The notes under the pieces were generated by a model. The model had not been told where the DNA came from. It ran no database searches and was given only the letters and a program-made list of their open reading frames with translations. This document shows, piece by piece, positions 38,275-47,237 of a stretch of 64,000 nt of DNA (position 1 is its first letter; each line of letters begins with the position of its first letter). Position numbers and translations under genes: made by a program. Origin of the DNA: Oceanibaculum nanhaiense (lineage in GTDB: Bacteria; Pseudomonadota; Alphaproteobacteria; Oceanibaculales; Oceanibaculaceae); contig NZ_MPOB01000001.1 of NCBI RefSeq assembly GCF_002148795.1, forward strand, positions 372,001 through 436,000. The letters are read 5' to 3'.

Positions 38275-38367
38275 GTGTCTCGATCTGTGGCGGGCAGGGT
38301 CGAAAGGATGTATGTCAGATGGTCACGCCACTGACAACTTGCCGAACGAAAACCGAGGGGGAAATCC
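38275..38367. promoter_or_regulatory. Divergent promoter region between Ldh-family and amidase genes
   Basis: It contains an inverted repeat TGTCAG (38313-38318) and CTGACA (38331-38336) separated by 12 bp, which could bind a dimeric regulator. Arms are only 6 bp, so support is weak. A GAGGGGGAA ribosome site precedes the GTG start of the amidase. Confidence 0.35.
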
Positions 38368-39798
38368 GTGAGCCACGCCGATCTCGTGAAGCTGACCGCC
38401 GTCGAGGCTGTCGATCTGCTGAAAAAGCGCAAGGTCTCGCCGCTGGAGATGATCGATGCCGCCGCCGCCCGCATCGCCGAGGTGGACAAGACCGTGAACG
38501 CGCTGCCGACCCTGTGCCTGGACCGGGCGCGCGCGCAGGCGAAGCGGCTGGAATCCGAACCGGGCGACAAGAACTATGCCGGCTATCTCGCCGGGCTGCC
38601 GATCGCGGTGAAGGATCTGAACCCGGTGAAGGGTGTGCGCACCACCTATGGCTCGCCGATCTACAAGGATTATGTGCCGGATCATTCCGACCATATGGTG
38701 GAGATGCTGGACCGGCGCGGCGCCGTCACCATCGCCAAGTCGAACACACCGGAATTCGGCGCCGGCGCCAACACCTTCAACGAGGTGCTGGGCACCACGG
38801 TGAATCCGTGGGACACGCGGAAAAGCTGCGCCGGGTCTTCCGGCGGTGCGGCGGTGGCGCTGGCGACCGGCCAGGTCTGGCTGGCCACCGGCTCCGACCT
38901 TGGCGGCTCCTTGCGTAGCCCGGCCAGCTTCTGCGGCATCGTCGGCATGCGCCCCAGCCCGGGCCGGGTGGCGCACGGCCCGTCGCTGATGCCCTTCGCC
39001 AACCTGTCGGTCGATGGGCCGATGGCACGCACCGTTGCCGACACGGCACTGTTCCTGGACGCGATGGCCGGCCAGCATCCGGGTGATCCGATCTCGCTGG
39101 CGGAGCCGGCCACCTCCTTCTCGGCGGCGGTCGCCAATCCGGGCAAGCTGTCGCGCGTCGCCTTTTCGGCGGACCTGAATGGCATCACGCCGGTCGATCC
39201 CGAGGTGCGGGAGATCGTCGCCAAGGCGGCGAGGCTGTTCGAGGCGATGGGCGCCACGGTCGAGGAGGCCGCGCCCGACCTGAAGGAGGCGCAGGAGACC
39301 TTCCATATCCTGCGCGCCGCGCAGTTCGCCGCCTCCAAGGCGCCGTTGCTGGAAAAGCACCGCGACCTGCTGAAGCCGGAAGTGATCTGGAACATCGAGA
39401 AGGGCCAGAAGCTGACCGCCGAGGAAATCGGCAAGGCCGAGCGCTGGCGCGGCGAGCTGTTTTACCGCACGGCCAAATTCTTCGAGACCTACGACGTGCT
39501 GGTCTGCCCGACCACCATCGTGCCGCCCTATCCGGTGGAGCAGCGCTATGTGGCGGAGGTCGATGGCCATACCTTCGAGAACTACATCGAATGGGTGCTG
39601 GTCTGCTCGGCGATCACGCTGACCTCCTGCCCGGCAATTTCGGTGCCTTGCGGCTTCACGAAGGACGGGCTGCCGGTCGGGCTGCAGATCGTCGGCAAGC
39701 CGCGCGGCGAGGCGGCCATGCTGCAGGCGGCGAAACTGTTCGAGGAGGCCGCCGGTCTTTCCACCCGCCTGCCTATCGATCCCATCGTGAAGGCGTAA
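38368..39798 (+). CDS. Amidase (amidase signature family)
   Basis: A 476-residue Ser hydrolase. The Ser-cisSer-Lys triad is visible: Lys in LPIAVKDLNP, cis-Ser in KSCAGSSGGAAVALA and nucleophile Ser in TGSDLGGSLRSPASFCG. The start is GTG with a strong GAGGGGGAA site seven bases upstream. Members hydrolyse amides from acetamide to aryl amides, or act as GatA; this one lacks a GatB/C context, so it is a catabolic amidase. Followed by a terminator. Confidence 0.9.
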   Translation: MSHADLVKLTAVEAVDLLKKRKVSPLEMIDAAAARIAEVDKTVNALPTLCLDRARAQAKRLESEPGDKNYAGYLAGLPIAVKDLNPVKGVRTTYGSPIYKDYVPDHSDHMVEMLDRRGAVTIAKSNTPEFGAGANTFNEVLGTTVNPWDTRKSCAGSSGGAAVALATGQVWLATGSDLGGSLRSPASFCGIVGMRPSPGRVAHGPSLMPFANLSVDGPMARTVADTALFLDAMAGQHPGDPISLAEPATSFSAAVANPGKLSRVAFSADLNGITPVDPEVREIVAKAARLFEAMGATVEEAAPDLKEAQETFHILRAAQFAASKAPLLEKHRDLLKPEVIWNIEKGQKLTAEEIGKAERWRGELFYRTAKFFETYDVLVCPTTIVPPYPVEQRYVAEVDGHTFENYIEWVLVCSAITLTSCPAISVPCGFTKDGLPVGLQIVGKPRGEAAMLQAAKLFEEAAGLSTRLPIDPIVKA

Positions 39799-39802
39799 AG
39801 AA

Positions 39803-39832
39803 AACGCCCCCGGCTTTCCGGCCGGGGGCGTT
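39803..39832. terminator. Bidirectional terminator after the amidase gene
   Basis: AACGCCCCCGGC (39803-39814) pairs with GCCGGGGGCGTT (39821-39832), loop TTTCCG. Strong stem between the convergent amidase and redoxin genes. Confidence 0.9.
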
Positions 39833-39855
39833 GTTCTTCAGGCTGGCGTGCGGTT

Positions 39856-40479
39856 TTAAGAAGAATAATGCACCGAGCAGCCATAGGCACGGGTGACCGG
39901 GTTCGGCACCGCAGCACCCTTGTCCATCGCCTGCAGCGCCTCGTGGACATAGTTCACCGCCTGTGGGATGTCGTCGGCGCGGGCCGAGGGGATCGAATCG
40001 ATCGCGCCTTTATAGACCAGCGTGCCCCTGGCATCGATGATGTACATGTGCGGCGTGGTCTGCGCGCCATAGGCCTTGCCGATGGTGCCCTCGGGGTCGA
40101 GCAGGGTGTTGGCCGGCACGGCGCTGCGCTGGTCGTTCAGCTTGATCGCGGTCGGACCATCGACATGGCCCTGCTTGCCGGGGCCGGACGAGATCACCTG
40201 CAGCCATACGATGTCGCGGGCCTTCGCCTCCTTCTGCAGGGCCTGCATGTTCTCCGCGCCGTAATGCTTCTTCACGAAGGGGCAGTCATGGTTGGTCCAT
40301 TCCAGCACGACAGTCTTGCCGCGCAGGGACTCGAGGGCGACGGTGCTGCCGTCGGCGGCCTTGCCGGTGAAGGCGGGGGCGGGCTGGTTCACCTCCGGGC
40401 TGGCCGAGGCCACAGCCGGTACGGCCAGCGAAAGGGAAAGGCCCATCAGGGCCGGCAGGAACATCTTGCGCATCAGCAT
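39856..40479 (-). CDS. Exported redoxin / thioredoxin-fold protein with a single-Cys active site
   Basis: A 207-residue protein with a signal peptide (cleavage after about AVASA). The fold is AhpC/TSA-like: PAPAFTGKAADGSTVALESLRGKTVVLEW, shown partly as GKTVVLEWTNHDCPFVKKHY. The active-site region has one Cys (NHDCPF) where thioredoxins have CxxC, and a second Cys near the C-terminus (YGCSVHY) could be the resolving one, as in a two-Cys peroxiredoxin. AQTTPHMYIID gives the cis-Pro loop. It lies 53 bp downstream of dsbD on the same strand, so DsbD may keep it reduced. Substrate unknown. Confidence 0.8.
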   Translation of the reverse strand: MLMRKMFLPALMGLSLSLAVPAVASASPEVNQPAPAFTGKAADGSTVALESLRGKTVVLEWTNHDCPFVKKHYGAENMQALQKEAKARDIVWLQVISSGPGKQGHVDGPTAIKLNDQRSAVPANTLLDPEGTIGKAYGAQTTPHMYIIDARGTLVYKGAIDSIPSARADDIPQAVNYVHEALQAMDKGAAVPNPVTRAYGCSVHYSS

Positions 40480-40532
40480 GGCATCTCTCCTGGGTCAGGA
40501 ATGGTGTCAAAGGGTACGCATGGTCTTGTGTA

Positions 40533-42671
40533 TCAGCCGGCCCCGATCCCGCCGAGCACGATATCGACGGTCAGCAGCTGCGGCAGCACGACCGGCTGCG
40601 AGTCGCGGCCGGCCGGATAGAAGACGTAGAGCGGCACGCCGGAACGGCCGAATTCCTCCAGCTTGGCGGTGATCTCCGCATCCTGATTGGTCCAGTCGCC
40701 TTTCAGATAGGTCACGTCGCCGGTTCGGAAAGCCGTGGCCACGTCGGGCCGGTTCAGCGCCACCCGCTCATTCACCAGGCAGGTGATGCACCAGGCGGCG
40801 GTGAAGTTCAGGAAGACCGGCCGGCCCTCGGCGCGCAGCGCCTCGAATTTCTGCAGGCTGTAGGATTCCCACGGCGTGGTTTCGGCGGCGCCTGCCTCCG
40901 CCGTCGCCGGCGCGGCGCGCGGCGCGGCCTGGTTGCCGGCGGCAATACCCCAGCCGATGGCGGCGATCAGGGCGAGCGCGGCGAGGCCGCTGCCGGCATG
41001 ACGTGCCGCCCGGTCCGAGGCGCGGGTGACATCATACAGCCAGGCGGCAAAGCCGATCAGCAGCATGCCGCCCAGCGCGGTCAGCACGCCCTCGGCGCCG
41101 GCCTGCAGCGACAAGACCCAGACCAGCCAGATCGCCGCGCCATACATCGGGAAGGCGAGGAACTGCTTGAAGCGCTCCATCCACAATCCCGGCTTCGGCA
41201 GCAGGCGCAGCAGCGGCGGCCAGACGGACAGAGCGACATAGGGCAATGCCAGCCCCAACCCGAGCGCCAGGAACACGGCGAACAGCACCGGCAGGGAGGC
41301 CGCCAGCGCGAAGCCGATGGCCACCCCCATGAAGGGCGCGGTGCAGGGCGTGGCGACGATGGCGGCCAGCACGCCGGTGAAGAAGCTGCCGGCATAGCCG
41401 CCGCGTGCCGCGAGGTTTGCCCCTACGCCCGCGACCGAGCCGCCGATGGTGAACACGCCGGACAGGCTGAGGCCGACCGCGAAGAGCAGATAGGCGAGCA
41501 GCAGCACGAAGATCGGCGACTGGAACTGGAAGCCCCAGCCGACGGCAGTGCCGCCGGCCTTTAGCGCGGCCAGCAGGCCGGCCAGTGCGGCGAAGCTGAC
41601 AAGGATTCCGCCGGTATAGGCAAGCGCGTGCAGCCGCACCTGTGCGGGCTGCTTGCCGGCCTGCTCGACCAGCGCCAGCGCCTTCATCGACAGCACCGGG
41701 AAGACGCAGGGCATCAGGTTGAGGATCAGCCCGCCGAGCAAAGCGAACAGCAGCGCGGTGCCGACGCCGATGGACAGGCCGGCGACGGATCCACTGGCGC
41801 CGGCCACGGTCCCGGCGGTGGCGCTCACCGTCAGCGCCTGGGTCAGCAGCTGGCCGCCAGCACGCTCCTTCACCACCAGCACGCCATCGAGGCTGGCGAG
41901 CGTCGGCTGGAAGGCATCGCCGGGCGTCATCCTCAGCACGATCCGGTCCGCCTCGACACTCAGCTGCTGTGACGCGGCATGGGCGATCACGCCCCATTCA
42001 TTGGGGTAGAACCAGATATCCTCGATGGAATCGCGGCGCAGGCCGGAGGCGTCGAAGGCCAGCCGCAGCGTATCGCCGCCAGCCTCGAAACGCGCGGTCC
42101 ACGGGCTGTCCACCGGCAGCCGCGCCTCGGCAGCGGCAATGGCGGGGTGCGCCGGTCCGGTATTGGGCCCGGCATCGGCCCCGGCCGCTACGACCGGCAG
42201 GTCAAGGCTCAGCGCCACCTGCTCGGGGATGCAGATCTCCTCGCAGACCAGCCAGTCCACCGTGGCGCGGATCGGGAAGCTGCCGCCGACCGGCGCATCG
42301 GCCGGCACGGCGATATCGGTCAGCAGCGTGACCTCGCCCTCATAGCCATAATTCATCAGCGGGCCGACGGCGATGCGCTCCGGCGCCGGCCAGATTATAT
42401 CGCTGGCCGTGGCGCCTTCCGGCAGAGTCCAGTCGGCGGTCGTGGCGAGGCCGGAATCGCCGGGATTCAGCCAATAGGTGTGCCAGTGCGGGATGATCTG
42501 CTTATGGATGCCGATGCGGATGGTCTCGCCGGGGCGGACCGCTTCGGCGCCGGCCACTAGTTCGGCGCGGACATGGTCGGTCGAGACCGGACCGGTGGCA
42601 TGGGCGGGCGACGCGACGCCGGCCAGCAGGGCCATCACAGCGCCGAAAATCGTCAGAGCGATAGGGGGCAT
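40533..42671 (-). CDS. dsbD: Thiol:disulfide interchange protein DsbD (ScsB-like)
   Basis: A 712-residue inner-membrane protein. After a signal peptide comes a periplasmic alpha domain with a Cys pair in WLVCEEICIPEQ. The transmembrane core (eight or more helices) has the redox Cys in LMPCVFPVLSMKAL and VATPCTAPFMG. The C-terminal thioredoxin domain has AAWCITCLVNE (CxxC). It moves electrons from cytoplasmic thioredoxin to periplasmic proteins. The long N-terminal part resembles ScsB rather than E. coli DsbD. The start at 42671 is chosen from the signal peptide; a TTG at 42707 is also in frame. Confidence 0.92.
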   Translation of the reverse strand: MPPIALTIFGAVMALLAGVASPAHATGPVSTDHVRAELVAGAEAVRPGETIRIGIHKQIIPHWHTYWLNPGDSGLATTADWTLPEGATASDIIWPAPERIAVGPLMNYGYEGEVTLLTDIAVPADAPVGGSFPIRATVDWLVCEEICIPEQVALSLDLPVVAAGADAGPNTGPAHPAIAAAEARLPVDSPWTARFEAGGDTLRLAFDASGLRRDSIEDIWFYPNEWGVIAHAASQQLSVEADRIVLRMTPGDAFQPTLASLDGVLVVKERAGGQLLTQALTVSATAGTVAGASGSVAGLSIGVGTALLFALLGGLILNLMPCVFPVLSMKALALVEQAGKQPAQVRLHALAYTGGILVSFAALAGLLAALKAGGTAVGWGFQFQSPIFVLLLAYLLFAVGLSLSGVFTIGGSVAGVGANLAARGGYAGSFFTGVLAAIVATPCTAPFMGVAIGFALAASLPVLFAVFLALGLGLALPYVALSVWPPLLRLLPKPGLWMERFKQFLAFPMYGAAIWLVWVLSLQAGAEGVLTALGGMLLIGFAAWLYDVTRASDRAARHAGSGLAALALIAAIGWGIAAGNQAAPRAAPATAEAGAAETTPWESYSLQKFEALRAEGRPVFLNFTAAWCITCLVNERVALNRPDVATAFRTGDVTYLKGDWTNQDAEITAKLEEFGRSGVPLYVFYPAGRDSQPVVLPQLLTVDIVLGGIGAG

Positions 42672-42752
42672 CCGCCGAATCCGTCCGTGAAAAAGCGATA
42701 TCCGCAAGGAAGCTAGCCTCGAATCGGGGTCAAAGCACGTCGCGTTTCGCCG

Positions 42753-42776
42753 CAGTCCCGTTCACAGTCCCGTTCA
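42753..42776. repeat. Perfect tandem 12-bp repeat
   Basis: CAGTCCCGTTCA occurs twice in direct succession (42753-42764 and 42765-42776) in the divergent gap between dsbD and the 2-hydroxyacid dehydrogenase. It may be a regulator site or slippage product. The rest of the gap (42672-42924) has no gene I can support. Confidence 0.6.
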
Positions 42777-42924
42777 GGGCCTGACGGACCTATCCAGAAA
42801 TGGGGATTGCACGCGCGCTGACAAGTCCGTACGGCCTGCCGCTCACGGACACTTGATCTTCCTGCCGCCGCCCACCATCGTTGCCGCAATTCTTCAATCA
42901 ACGAAATCCGCTGGAGGAAACCCC

Positions 42925-43881
42925 ATGACCTATCGCTGCGCCGTGCTGGATGATTACCAGCAGGTCGCCCTGCAGATGGCCGACTGGTCGGCGCTCAAGG
43001 GCCGCGTCGAGGTGACCGTGTTCGACCGCTATATGGCGGAGGACCCGAATCTCGCCGCGACGCTGGCGCCGTTCGAGATCATCTGCATCATGCGCGAGCG
43101 CACGCCGTTTCCCCGCGAGCTTTTCGCCCGCCTGCCGAACCTGAAGCTGCTGGTCACCACCGGTGCGCGCAACGCCGCCATCGATCTGGCGGCGGCGAAG
43201 GAGCATGGCGTCACCGTCTGCGGCACCGAGGGGCATGGCCATCCGACCGCCGAGCTGGCGCTGGGGCTGATGCTGGCGCTGGCCCGCCACATCCCGGCCG
43301 AAAGCCGTCGGCTGGCCGAACAGGGGCTGTGGCAGAGCAGTATCGGCATCGATCTGAAGGACCGCACGCTGGGCGTCCTCGGTCTGGGGCGGCTGGGCAG
43401 CCGGCTGGCCCGCGCGGCGCAGGCGCTGGACATGAAGGTGATCGCCTGGAGCCAGAATCTGACGCCGGAGAAATGCGCCGAGCAGGGCGTGGGGTATGTC
43501 AGCAAGGAGGCGCTGTTCCGGCAGTCCGACTTCCTGTCGGTGCATGTGGTGCTGAGCGCGCGCAGCCGCGGGCTGGTTGGCGCCGATGAACTGGCGCTGA
43601 TGAAGCCGTCTTCTTTCCTGATCAACACCTCGCGCGGGGAGATTGTCGATCAGGACGCGCTGGTCGCGGCGTTGACGAATGGCAAGATCGCCGGCGCTGC
43701 AGTCGATGTTTATGACAAGGAGCCGCTACCCAAGGGGCATGTGCTGTATGGCGCGCCGAACCTGCTGATGACCCCGCATCTGGGCTATGTGACGGAGGAT
43801 AATTACCGCACTTTCTTCAGCCAGACCGTCGAGGACATCGCCGCCTGGCTCGACGGCAAGCCCGTCCGCGCGCTGGGATGA
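42925..43881 (+). CDS. D-2-hydroxyacid dehydrogenase family protein
   Basis: A 318-residue enzyme. The NAD fold is TLGVLGLGRLGSRLARAAQAL; the catalytic Arg is in NTSRGEIVDQDAL, Glu in VDVYDKEPLP and His in TPHLGYVTEDN. GHPTAELALGLMLALAR is the conserved family segment. It has a GGAGG site before the ATG. The family includes glyoxylate reductase and phosphoglycerate dehydrogenase-like enzymes; the exact substrate is open. Next gene starts 7 bp downstream. Confidence 0.88.
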   Translation: MTYRCAVLDDYQQVALQMADWSALKGRVEVTVFDRYMAEDPNLAATLAPFEIICIMRERTPFPRELFARLPNLKLLVTTGARNAAIDLAAAKEHGVTVCGTEGHGHPTAELALGLMLALARHIPAESRRLAEQGLWQSSIGIDLKDRTLGVLGLGRLGSRLARAAQALDMKVIAWSQNLTPEKCAEQGVGYVSKEALFRQSDFLSVHVVLSARSRGLVGADELALMKPSSFLINTSRGEIVDQDALVAALTNGKIAGAAVDVYDKEPLPKGHVLYGAPNLLMTPHLGYVTEDNYRTFFSQTVEDIAAWLDGKPVRALG

Positions 43882-43888
43882 TACGGGA

Positions 43889-44734
43889 TTGAACTACCGT
43901 CACGCCTATCACGCCGGTAATTTCGCCGATGTGCTGAAGCATCTGGTGCTGGTCCAGGTGCTGCGGCATCTGCACCGCAAGGACAAGCCGTTCTATGCGC
44001 TCGACACCCATGCCGGGCGCGGACTCTACGAGTTGCACGGCGAGCAGGCGGAGAAGACCGGCGAATACCGCGAGGGCATCGGCCGGCTGCTCTCGCTGCC
44101 GGAGCCGCTGCCGCCCGCCCTTGCCGATTATCTGGCGGCGGTGCGGCCTTATCTCGCGGAGGGCCGCTATCCCGGCTCGCCGGTTCTGGTGCAGGCGATG
44201 CTGCGCGAGGGCGACCGAGCGCTGTTCGCGGAGTTGCACCCGGAGGAGAACGCCGCCCTGCTCGACGCACTGGGCCGAGACCGGCAGGTGAAGGTGGAGT
44301 GCCGCGACGGCTACGAAGCGCTGCGCGCCACCCTGCCGCCGAAGGAGCGGCGCGGGCTGGTGCTGGTCGATCCGCCGTTCGAGGAAAAGGGCGAGATGGA
44401 GCGGCTGGGCAAGGCGCTGCGCGAGGGGTTGCGGCGTTTCGCCACCGGACAGTATCTGCTGTGGTATCCGATCAAGGCGCGCGCCGATGTGCGGCTGCTG
44501 CACGATCTGGTGCGCTCGCTGGAGCCGAAGGAGGCGCTGGTCGCCGAGCTGACGATTTGGCCGGAACGCACGGAACTGCGGCTGAACGGCACCGGCATGG
44601 TGATCGTGAACCCGCCTTACGGGCTGCGCGAGGCGCTGGCCGATTGCCTGCCGCTGCTGGCCCGGACGCTGGCGCGCGAGGGCACTGGCGGCTGGCGTCT
44701 GGAGCCGCTATCCGTCCGGCCTGAAGAGGCATAA
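43889..44734 (+). CDS. rlmJ: 23S rRNA (adenine(2030)-N(6))-methyltransferase RlmJ
   Basis: A 281-residue methyltransferase. It opens with NYRHAYHAGNFADVLKHLVL, the RlmJ hallmark, and has FYALDTHAGRGLYEL (SAM loop) and LVLVDPPFEEKGEMERL (motif IV, DPPF). It methylates A2030 of 23S rRNA. The start is TTG at 43889; homologues begin at exactly this residue, which supports it. Downstream, GCGAAGCG/CGCTTCGC (44758-44765 with 44782-44789) could form a hairpin. Confidence 0.9.
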   Translation: MNYRHAYHAGNFADVLKHLVLVQVLRHLHRKDKPFYALDTHAGRGLYELHGEQAEKTGEYREGIGRLLSLPEPLPPALADYLAAVRPYLAEGRYPGSPVLVQAMLREGDRALFAELHPEENAALLDALGRDRQVKVECRDGYEALRATLPPKERRGLVLVDPPFEEKGEMERLGKALREGLRRFATGQYLLWYPIKARADVRLLHDLVRSLEPKEALVAELTIWPERTELRLNGTGMVIVNPPYGLREALADCLPLLARTLAREGTGGWRLEPLSVRPEEA

Positions 44735-44921
44735 TGCCTGCTTGCCGAAAAAATGCCGCGAAGCGGGTGCAACTTGCCGCGCGCTTCGCTAGGATTTACT
44801 GCATGGACTTGCGGGAAACCGTTCTGGCAGGGTTAGACCTGATCTCTTCTTGGTCTTGGCGTGATCGTCAGGACTGCCTTTAGAAACCGTTGCCGGAAGG
44901 CACGCAAGGTTACGGAAAAAG

Positions 44922-45647
44922 ATGAATAAACTGGTTGATGCGGCGCATGTGAAATTGGCCTATCGCCGTTATGCCGCCGTCTATGATCGGCTGTTCGGCG
45001 CGGTGTTCGAGCCCGGCCGCAAGGAAGTGGTGGCGGAGGTCAATACCAAGCCGGCCCAGCGCATTCTGGAGGTTGGTGTCGGTACCGGCCTGTCGCTTGG
45101 CCATTACCGGCCCGATGCGCATGTGCATGGCATCGACATTTCCGGCGACATGCTGGATCGCGCCCGCCAGCGCGTCGCGCGGCTGGGCCTGTCGCATGTC
45201 GAGGCGCTGCTGGAGATGGACGCGCAGTCGATGTCCTACGCCGATGACAGTTTCGATGCGGTGGTTGGCATGTATGTCGCCTCGGTGGTGCCGGACCCGG
45301 CGCAGATGCTGGCCGAGATGCGCCGCGTCTGCGTGCCGGGCGGCGACATCCTGATCGTGAATCACTTCTCGTCCGAAAATCCGGCCCTGCGCGCGCTGGA
45401 GAAGGCCATGTCGCCCTTCGCCTCGCAGATCGGCTTTCATCCGGATTTCGATCTGAACGAGCTGCTGGGTCTTGCCGCCATTGAGGTGGTCGAGATCAAG
45501 CCGGTCAATCTGTTCGGCTACTGGAAGCTGGTCCGGCTGCGCAATGTCCCGGTGATGGTGACGGCCAGCGAGCGCAGCGAGGTTGGTGCCGGCTATGCCG
45601 AGCCGCCCCCCTACAAGCTGCGTGAAGGCTCCTCCGCGGCGCGTTAG
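44922..45647 (+). CDS. pmtA: Phosphatidylethanolamine N-methyltransferase PmtA-type methyltransferase
   Basis: A 241-residue class I SAM methyltransferase. AYRRYAAVYDRLFGAVFEPGRK at the N-terminus and ILEVGVGTGLSLGHYRPD (SAM loop) match Rhodobacter-type PmtA, which methylates phosphatidylethanolamine to phosphatidylcholine. LRNVPVMVTASERS lies near the end. No membrane segment. It is preceded by GGAAAAAG. The call is by pattern; a ubiquinone or other small-molecule methyltransferase is the main alternative. Confidence 0.78.
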   Translation: MNKLVDAAHVKLAYRRYAAVYDRLFGAVFEPGRKEVVAEVNTKPAQRILEVGVGTGLSLGHYRPDAHVHGIDISGDMLDRARQRVARLGLSHVEALLEMDAQSMSYADDSFDAVVGMYVASVVPDPAQMLAEMRRVCVPGGDILIVNHFSSENPALRALEKAMSPFASQIGFHPDFDLNELLGLAAIEVVEIKPVNLFGYWKLVRLRNVPVMVTASERSEVGAGYAEPPPYKLREGSSAAR

Positions 45648-45657
45648 CGGCGGATTT

Positions 45658-45685
45658 CCGCATACCGCGCTAGCGCGGTATGCGG
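45658..45685. terminator. Perfect 28-bp palindrome between pmtA and the MFS gene
   Basis: CCGCATACCGCGCT followed by its exact reverse complement AGCGCGGTATGCGG. As RNA it gives a 12-bp stem with a CTAG loop, on both strands, between convergent genes; it overlaps the 3' end of the MFS gene. There is no T-run, so it may be a bidirectional terminator of the factor-assisted type or a 3' stabiliser. Confidence 0.6.
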
Positions 45686-46866
45686 CGCAGCGCCAGCAGG
45701 CAGACCAGGCAAAGCTGCACCGATGCCAGCAGGAAGGCGACGGCATAGCTGTCCGTCGCCTGTACCAGCAGGGCGAACAGGATCGGCCCGCTGACCGAGC
45801 CGACGAAGCCGAACAGATTGACGGCCGAGGTCACCTCGCCGACGCGGCCGGGCGGTGACAGCCGCGCCGATTCCGCCATATGCAGGCCGTTCCAGCTGGT
45901 CCCGGTGAAGCCGGCCAGCGCCACCAGCGCATAGGTGACCGGATCGCCGGAAACCGGTTGGTGCAGCGCCAATGCCGCGAGTGATGCCGCGGCCAGGAAG
46001 CCCTGCACGGCGAGTTGCAGCTGCGCGTTTCCAATCCGGTCGGCAAGCCAGCCAAGGGTGATCCGGGCGACCAGATTGGCGCCCTGCATGGTGGCCGCGA
46101 TCAGCCCGCCCTCGGCCAGGCTGAAACCGTGCCGCGTCACCAGGTAGGTGACCAGGAAGGCGGTCAGGCAGGCCTGCAGGATGGCGAGGGACAGGCCCAG
46201 TGCGGTGAACATCGGCAGGCTCGGATGCAGCTTCAGGGCGGCGACCGAGTTGCGCATCACCCGCCAGGAGAACAGTGCCGGGAACCAGGCCGTGGGCAGC
46301 CGCTCGCCGGGCGGATCCAGCTTCGCGCGCGCCGGCTGTACCAGCAGCAGGGCGATGGTGCCGAGGGCCAGCATCAGCAGGGTGACGCCGAACAGCCCGT
46401 GCAGGCCGACCAGGGGAGCCACGATCAGCCCGGTCAGCATCGCGCCCAGCGGCACGCCGGCCTGTTTCAGGGAGAACACCAGCACGCGGTTCCGCGCCGG
46501 GGCGGTGCGCACCAGAATCTCGCTGCTGGCCGGGTTGTTGGTGGCGTAGCCGAAGCCCATCACCACCGCCCCCAGCACGGCCAGCGGCCACCAGGCGGTG
46601 CAGATCGCGGCAAAACCCAGCACGCCAAGGGCGAGGCCGATCTGCAGCATGCGGACCGGGCCGTACTGCGCCAGCATCGGCACGCCGTTGGACAGCAGCC
46701 AGCACACGCCCAGCGCCGACAGCGAGGACAGATAGCCGATGCTCTCTCCCGGCAGGCCGGCGGCCTCGGTCAGCACCGGCCCGATCACCGGCACGGCGAA
46801 CAGGATGAAGGCGCCGACGGTCTGCACCAGCATCGTCGCCGCCAGGGCATTGGCCCAGAGGGGCAC
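45670..46866 (-). CDS. Major facilitator superfamily (MFS) transporter
   Basis: A 398-residue membrane protein with about 12 hydrophobic helices and a longer loop in the middle (about residues 180-205). GLPGESIGYLSSLSALGVCWLL and ATNNPASSEILVRTAPARNRVLVFSLKQAGVPLGAM, seen as FSLKQAGVPLGAM, fit the MFS pattern of 'CP/nitrate or YcaD-like' porters. GWLADRIGN is the repeat of the MFS A-motif in the second half. Substrate is unknown. The start ATG (46866) has no strong ribosome site. Confidence 0.83.
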   Translation of the reverse strand: MPLWANALAATMLVQTVGAFILFAVPVIGPVLTEAAGLPGESIGYLSSLSALGVCWLLSNGVPMLAQYGPVRMLQIGLALGVLGFAAICTAWWPLAVLGAVVMGFGYATNNPASSEILVRTAPARNRVLVFSLKQAGVPLGAMLTGLIVAPLVGLHGLFGVTLLMLALGTIALLLVQPARAKLDPPGERLPTAWFPALFSWRVMRNSVAALKLHPSLPMFTALGLSLAILQACLTAFLVTYLVTRHGFSLAEGGLIAATMQGANLVARITLGWLADRIGNAQLQLAVQGFLAAASLAALALHQPVSGDPVTYALVALAGFTGTSWNGLHMAESARLSPPGRVGEVTSAVNLFGFVGSVSGPILFALLVQATDSYAVAFLLASVQLCLVCLLALRRIPR

Positions 46867-47080
46867 CTTTTATCCTCCCGCGTTCGTTTCCGGCCGGTTT
46901 GTTTTTTCGCATCGCCGGCGGTTTGTTGCCGGGCATCGACCCGCCTCCAGCAAAGCCCACCAGCACGGCTTGCGCAACCCGTGTGCCAGTCATGCCGGGG
47001 CCATGCCTGAGCCGATGTCCGAAGCGGCGTTTCTAGGCTTGCAGAAGCGGCATCATGCCGCTAATGTCCGCCGCCTTGGC

Positions 47081-47155
47081 GCCGGTGTAGCTCAGCGGTA
47101 GAGCATCCGCTTCGTAAGCGGGTGGCCGGGGGTTCAAATCCCTCCACCGGCACCA
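47081..47155 (+). tRNA. tRNA-Thr (anticodon CGU)
   Basis: A 75-nt cloverleaf. The acceptor stem is GCCGGTG with CACCGGC, followed by discriminator A and encoded CCA. D arm GCTCAGCGGTAGAGC; anticodon stem TCCGC with GCGGG and loop TTCGTAA, giving anticodon CGT (Thr, codon ACG); T arm with GGTTCAAATCC. No intron. Confidence 0.95.
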
Positions 47156-47222
47156 TTCCTTCCCCTATCACACGTCTGAAAACCGCCTCGGGCTTCCCGG
47201 GCGCGGTGTCATGCTACGTTAA

Positions 47223-47237
47223 GATTCTGTCAGAATC
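47223..47237. promoter_or_regulatory. 15-bp inverted repeat in an A+T-rich region after the tRNA
   Basis: GATTCTG-T-CAGAATC, perfect arms of 7. It lies in the 243-bp region between tRNA-Thr and the next gene, whose part 47220-47350 is notably A+T rich. It could be an operator for the gene at 47399. Confidence 0.4.

Noticed and set aside
42713-42901. Short minus-strand frame in the dsbD / dehydrogenase gap
   Set aside because: 62 codons rich in Arg, no start signal, no similarity to any family; it covers a tandem repeat and promoter region.
44735-44921. Small RNA (4.5S-like) between rlmJ and pmtA
   Set aside because: GGAAGGCA-type bits recall SRP RNA, but the conserved asymmetric loop and stem are not present. 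Only a weak hairpin near 44758-44789 is seen.
47039-47067. Promoter TTGCAG-N17-TAATGT before tRNA-Thr
   Set aside because: Spacing is right but each box matches the consensus at only about half its positions, so it is not listed as a feature.
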